The notes under the pieces: generated by a model
Seen by the model: only the letters and a program-made list of their open reading frames with translations
The model's database searches: none
What the model was told of the DNA's origin: nothing
Shown: one piece after another, positions 51,445 to 64,000 of the stretch
Numbering within the stretch: the first letter of the stretch is position 1
Layout of the letters: each line of letters begins with the position of its first letter
Made by a program: the position numbers and the translations under genes
Assembly: GCF_024713975.1 (NCBI RefSeq)
Contig: NC_091104.1
Coordinates: 15,643,580-15,707,579 of the forward strand
DNA: 64,000 bases
Reading direction: 5' to 3'
Origin: Paralichthys olivaceus
Lineage: Eukaryota; Chordata; Actinopteri; Pleuronectiformes; Paralichthyidae

Positions 51445-52875
51445 ATGTCATTCGTTAGAGGAGCCATGATAGCTGCGTCAAAGACAAGAATGTGGAGCTT
51501 CGCTAGGTAACTCTCAGTTATTGAATATTGAACACGTCACTGTAGATGTCTCTGATCCAAATATTACCATGTAAACAATATGTTCAGCGGAGAAATAGTT
51601 GTGTGTTGAATTTAGCCAGCTAGCTTGCGAGCTAACCGCTAACGCTACTGCTAACTCACACACACTACAAGTCACGTCTGCTCGTACACGATCTGATCCC
51701 CGCGCTGTGTTCACGGTGTCCAGGTCCTCGACTCTGCTGAACAGCCTCGGTGTGAACCAGCAGCTCCAGCGGCTGTCCACCAACACCACAGCGGGGCTCC
51801 GGCGCCTCAGCAGCGCCTCAGCCCAGCAGCAACCATCGGTGTCAAATCCACCTGAGGATAAAGTGCTCCTCACTGAGTCATGTGTGAAGGTCAGCAGATA
51901 ATCATGACTCAGCATCATGGTCTTTGGGTCTGTGTTTGGACAAGTGTTCGTTTCAGTGTTAAAATAAAACAACTCTACGCCCTATGACCTCATGATGAAG
52001 TGTCATGGTTCCTCTACATCTGAGATATGTGTCTGTGAAGAAATGAAATACTCCCACACTGTCAGTTACTGCACTCACTGCCTCAATGATGTTTTGACAG
52101 TCTCATATTGTGTATGATGAAGGTCTGAGGACACAGACTTTGTCAATATTATGAGTACAAGTGATCAGTATTGTGTTAGAAATTTCCAAACAGATGTAAA
52201 TGTTTGTCGACGAGTGGCAACTCAATTTAGGTTTTGTCGAAGTTAGGACTAGTCATGAACTTCTTAGTTCTCATGTTTTAAAATGTCGTTTTGTCTCATC
52301 AAAGCCAACTGACTGGTGTCATCTGGTATGTGATGTGTTGACGGACAGTACAGGATCATGAGCATCACTGTGACTTACAGTCACCAGTGACTGTGATTGT
52401 CAAAAAACAAATGTACAGTAGAAATCTAAAATGACTTTTGAAGTTGTGTTGACGCTCTTGTGCTTTTTGCCTTGTCTCCCTTCTTTCAAACCAGAGGTTG
52501 GGGGAGATCATGGGGAAGGGCGAGTACCTGAGAATACATGTGGAGGGAGGAGGCTGCTCCGGGTTCCAGTACAAGTTCTCTGTTGATGGAAACAAGAATG
52601 AAGACGACAGGTGAACTGACACTGATTCCTGTCACTGTTTCCTGAGAGCCACACTGTATCCCCACTAAAGCCAATCACGCGTGTCCCTCTCTGTACCCAG
52701 AGTGTTTGAGCAGGGAGGCGTGGGCATCATCGTGGACCAGGACAGCCTGGAGTTTGTGAAAGGGGCCACTGTGGACTTCAGCCAGGAGCTGATCCGCTCC
52801 GCCTTCCAGGTTCTCAAGAATCCTCAAGCCGATCATGGCTGCTCCTGTGGCAGCTCCTTCTCAGTCAAACTATGA
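51445..52875 (+). CDS. isca2: Iron-sulfur cluster assembly 2, mitochondrial
   Basis: A-type Fe-S assembly factor that acts with ISCA1 and IBA57 in late mitochondrial [4Fe-4S] cluster formation (aconitase, lipoate synthase). Exons: 51445-51506, 51724-51889, 52495-52610, 52701-52875 (TGA); 172 residues against 154 in human, the excess lying in the targeting N-terminus ([23 protein letters not shown], basic and without acid). The conserved domain starts at [16 protein letters not shown]; the three cluster ligands are Cys97 ([11 protein letters not shown]), Cys162 and Cys164 ([13 protein letters not shown]). An ATG at 51440 is out because it meets a stop after six codons, so the next ATG at 51445 was taken. 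AATAAA at 53269 ends the transcript. Head-to-head with NPC2, tail-to-tail with EML5. Confidence 0.97.
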
Positions 52876-53268
52876 CCCTGCTTTCCTGTTACCTGCATTA
52901 ATATGAATGAACACACACATTTACCATTTTATCAGAGACACATCTTCAACATATGCGTATAAATCAACTGCTAACTCTGAATATTATTTCATTTTGAACT
53001 ATCTGTGATATTTTGAACTCCCACATCAGCTAATAATTACATTTTGTGTCAACAATCAAACTGGTAGATAATGTGTTGCTTTCTTTTTCAATGTGAATTT
53101 TGCCGATGTGAATGAAAGACAAATCGTTGCAGGTGGTGACAGGCAACAGTGTTCACAACATTCAACTTTGTTGAAATTGAAGGGATTTATTCAGTGCATA
53201 GACTTACCTTGTTTTGTAAATGATGTATATAGGACATATATATGCTAAATTATATTTCTTTCAACTTA

Positions 53269-53274
53269 AATAAA
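53269..53274 (+). terminator. ISCA2 poly(A) signal
   Basis: AATAAA about 0.4 kb past the ISCA2 stop. Confidence 0.75.
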
Positions 53275-53379
53275 ACTGAGTGAATATGAAATAGTTCATC
53301 TTTTCTTCGTGTGTGAAAATTGGTGTTTTTATAAACTAATCATGGTGGGGGGGTTATGTTTTCACCCATGTTTGTCTGT

Positions 53380-53650
53380 TTGTCAGAAGCATTACACAAA
53401 CACCAAGACAGAACCCATTGCATTTGGTGGGGATCCATACATAGGGGGAAATCCAGGATATTTTTATCACTTTATTTAAAATTAGAGTGCATATTTTTTT
53501 TTACATTTTCAAGATATTCCAGAGAATAATTAATGTGTCTAGATAAAAAATATATATTTCTGAGTGTGTGGAATGTGGTGCAGCTTGATTGAATTGAAGG
53601 GGACTGTCGGGCCCTGGTGGACGTGTGTGCTCTCCTGAGTGCCTTTGTAG
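53380..53650. repeat. Copy of dispersed fish repeat (family A)
   Basis: Contains 'tttggtggggatccatac', 'aatccaggat' and the end 'gtcgggccctggtggacgtgtg' followed by 'ctcctgagtgcc'. The ISCA2-EML5 gap (53290-54170) is mostly this repeat and the next; no gene is seen in it. Confidence 0.7.
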
Positions 53651-53799
53651 TTTTAAATAGATCTCGCATGATGCACTGACACCGTCCTGATAACATCAGT
53701 GTGATGAAAGAGCAGCAAGAAACTTTCTTGATGATTGATTGAGGGTTAGTTTGAGCACTGCTGGTTTAAATACATTGGTTCCTCAGCATTATGAATCAT

Positions 53800-54100
53800 T
53801 ACCTCTGCTAACAAGGTGGTTTTCACAAGGTGGAAAACTGGGACATGAGAAAGGCTTGGCACAGATGGAGACAAAGGAGCGGATTCTTTTTCACTTTCTT
53901 TAACATTGTGAGATAGGGCATTTTTGACATTGTCACTGTTTTCTCAGAGTTATTCATGGATCTTGGTGAAACAATTCAGGCACATTATGGGGACTGATAT
54001 CTATGAGTTTGTGCAATCTGGTGTGGATCCACATAAAAATCGGACATATGTTTTACAAATATGGTTTTATTAGGAGGGATGCACTCTACTGAGTGCAGTT
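53800..54100. repeat. Copy of dispersed fish repeat (family A)
   Basis: Carries 'cactttctttaacattgtgag', 'ggggactgatatctatgag', 'gtgtggatccacat' and the end 'gcactctactgagtgc'. It has the same order as the copy at 4720-4880. Confidence 0.7.
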
Positions 54101-54177
54101 CCAGTTCTGTTATATATTGCTGATGTTTTTACTCAGTAAATGTTTTTCAGACAAAGCTCAAGTTCATGGTTGCCTTT

Positions 54178-54183
54178 TTTATT
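54178..54183 (-). terminator. EML5 poly(A) signal
   Basis: TTTATT on the + strand; the EML5 3' UTR would run from 55299 down to about 54160 (1.1 kb) with no splice signals or RNA gene seen in it. Confidence 0.6.
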
Positions 54184-55299
54184 AAAGTGGATTTTAAGAA
54201 ACATCTCACCAAAAATATACAAAAAGAATATCTACAAATGATATTTACACTGGAGTAATGTAAATCAAAATATGCAGCAACGTTTTTTTTCATAGTTAGT
54301 CTTAATACAGGGAGCAAATGTTTTGCTCTTTTCATATTTTCTCTGATAAAACATTCCATTTGAGCAATATATCTGCTTACACACAAAACACTGACTGACT
54401 GTCACACCATTCATATTCATGAAAACGCAACGATAATACATCATACAGCAGCAGCACACTGAAAAGTGACTGAAAGAATCACAACTGTGCATTAAAACAT
54501 AATAATTTTTTTTTTTTTTACAACTGTTCTTTTAGTTTTCTGAGGATTTTGGTTTGGACAGATTGTCTTCCAGGAAGCCATGCACACCCAGGACCCACAA
54601 ACGGGCATGAATGAGGGGGAAACACTGTGGAGGGAGGTCTGAGGTCAACCAGTCAACAACACAGCCACATGAACCATAAATGAACCGTCAGGGTAACACA
54701 GTGACCAGGTCAGGTGTACAGTGCATAGTATGCTTTGGCATGCTGACATCCAGAACGTAACAGTGGATGTTACATTCAGGTGGAAGGCCACAGGATTTGG
54801 AATCACCAGTAAAAATAGAACAAACAAACCCACGACTACATGATTCAAAAAGCAAAATACAAAAAGAATCCAAACCCTCGTAAATTGAACACTCAGATTA
54901 AGGCTAATTCAGTTTGCTACATGTTTTTTAAAAAATGGCATTGTCAGTAACAAATGTTCACAGGCCTGTGGGACACAGATTCTCTCATTCTGAAAAAAAA
55001 TGATATGCACATACTGTGTTAGAGGGATGCCTTTTTTTTTTCTCAGTGATGATGCGATACTGTCAGAGCAGTATCCGCCTGTGTTCACAGTCGGGACTGA
55101 TGCTGTGATGAAAATGAGCCTCGCACGTATGCATGCACCAAGTTTTGAGGCAGTGATTTGAATCACTGCTTGTCCTCATTTACAAGCTGCCACTGTCTGT
55201 CCTCCTTTTTCTTCAAGTGGCTTCTTTTCGCTGATTCTTTTCCTCTGGAGAGCCGTGCTGAGAGAAGCTTTCTGAGGCAGGAGGGTCCAGGCGTGGTCC

Positions 55300-63208
<7,909 letters not shown>

Positions 63209-64000
63209 TCAGTTTGTGCAATTTACAAAAAAGTTATTAATCAAACACAAGGGCAACAAAATAGAACACGACAACTTCAGAAATGCCATCAGACCAAAAA
63301 GATCACATAATAATAATGGCTAAAAACAGCCAATGGAGAGAGACAACTACTGGAGTAATGTGTTACTCTCTGTAGACAAAGGGGAAAGTCTGCTATGTAT
63401 GCTAAGCTAAGCAGCTGCTACCTCAGCTTTATATCTAGCGTACAGACATCAGAGGTGTATCAAAGTTTAAGTCTGATATAATGCAAGAAAGAAGTGAAGA
63501 GTGAATGTGAAGAATACTTACTGACACAAAATGTCACTTGAGACATATTATGCTCATATTCAGGTTCATAGTTTTAATTTATGTTTTACTAGAAAATGTA
63601 CTTTCCTCAAACTGTCTATTGCTGCAGCTCCTTATTTCAGCCTTTGTCTGAAACACTTGGTTTTAGCTCCTGTCTCTTTAAGACCCACCCCCTCCCAATA
63701 AAGCAGAGTGTGCTGGCTCACCCTGTTGTTATTGGCTAACGACTTCCCGCATGCAAAGGAAAAGTCGGCCGTAGACAGAAGACATAATTTAAATTGAGAA
63801 TGTTTTCTGCTGAGATGGCCACATTAAAATTCTACAGTATTAGAAAAGTAAAACAGGGCTAAGAACAGACTGCTGCCTCAGCCTGTTAGTGACGATCCTG
63901 TGATCGAGTGCACAAGAGAAGAGGGTAAGAAATGGGAAGTGAGGAAAAGTGTATGCATCACGATGAGGTGAGACCGATGAGCAGAGGTAATAGCGGACAT

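Noticed and set aside
63519-63540. Donor-like GTAAGT on the minus strand near the right edge
   Set aside because: The sequence before it is AT-rich and not coding in any frame that continues EML5.

Overview
This window looks like a compact teleost (ray-finned fish) chromosome segment. It carries eleven protein-coding genes with short GT-AG introns, fish-type protein sequences, AATAAA poly(A) signals, a fish-type dispersed repeat and a non-autonomous hAT-like element. All gene names come from protein sequence I recognise by memory. Exon borders were worked out by hand from splice sites and reading phase, and may be off by a base in places.

Layout, left to right: BBOF1 (+, 3' part only; basal-body orientation factor), ALDH6A1 (-, mitochondrial methylmalonate-semialdehyde dehydrogenase), GSTZ1 (+, maleylacetoacetate isomerase), a six-blade kelch-repeat gene I cannot name securely (-), TMED8 (-, GOLD domain), NOXRED1 (-, Rossmann oxidoreductase), ATG2B (-, 42 coding exons, autophagy lipid-transfer protein), GSKIP (+, GSK3/PKA scaffold), NPC2 (-, lysosomal cholesterol carrier), ISCA2 (+, mitochondrial Fe-S assembly) and EML5 (-, C-terminal 811 residues; its 5' part lies beyond the window). 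Ten complete or partial genes have family-typical lengths and no disruption was seen in any coding exon.

Every gene assigned by name has its human counterpart on chromosome 14q24-q32, but there they are spread over about 20 Mb. The pairs BBOF1/ALDH6A1, ATG2B/GSKIP and NPC2/ISCA2 and the group GSTZ1-TMED8-NOXRED1 keep human-like neighbours, while the blocks themselves have been shuffled together. This gives three head-to-head promoter pairs (ALDH6A1/GSTZ1, ATG2B/GSKIP, NPC2/ISCA2) and several tightly packed tail-to-tail pairs. The genes are not an operon or a single pathway. They cover amino-acid catabolism, autophagy, lysosome lipid handling, Fe-S biogenesis, and cilium and microtubule function.

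Points worth a second look are a 516-bp inverted-repeat element with a perfect 8-bp target duplication in the NPC2/ISCA2 promoter gap, 15-, 9- and 21-nt microexons in EML5, a 99-nt (AC)n tract lying almost on an EML5 3' splice site, an in-frame 81-bp intron and tandem acceptors in the kelch gene, and the rearranged synteny. I saw no RNA gene, CRISPR array, viral element or radically new system.
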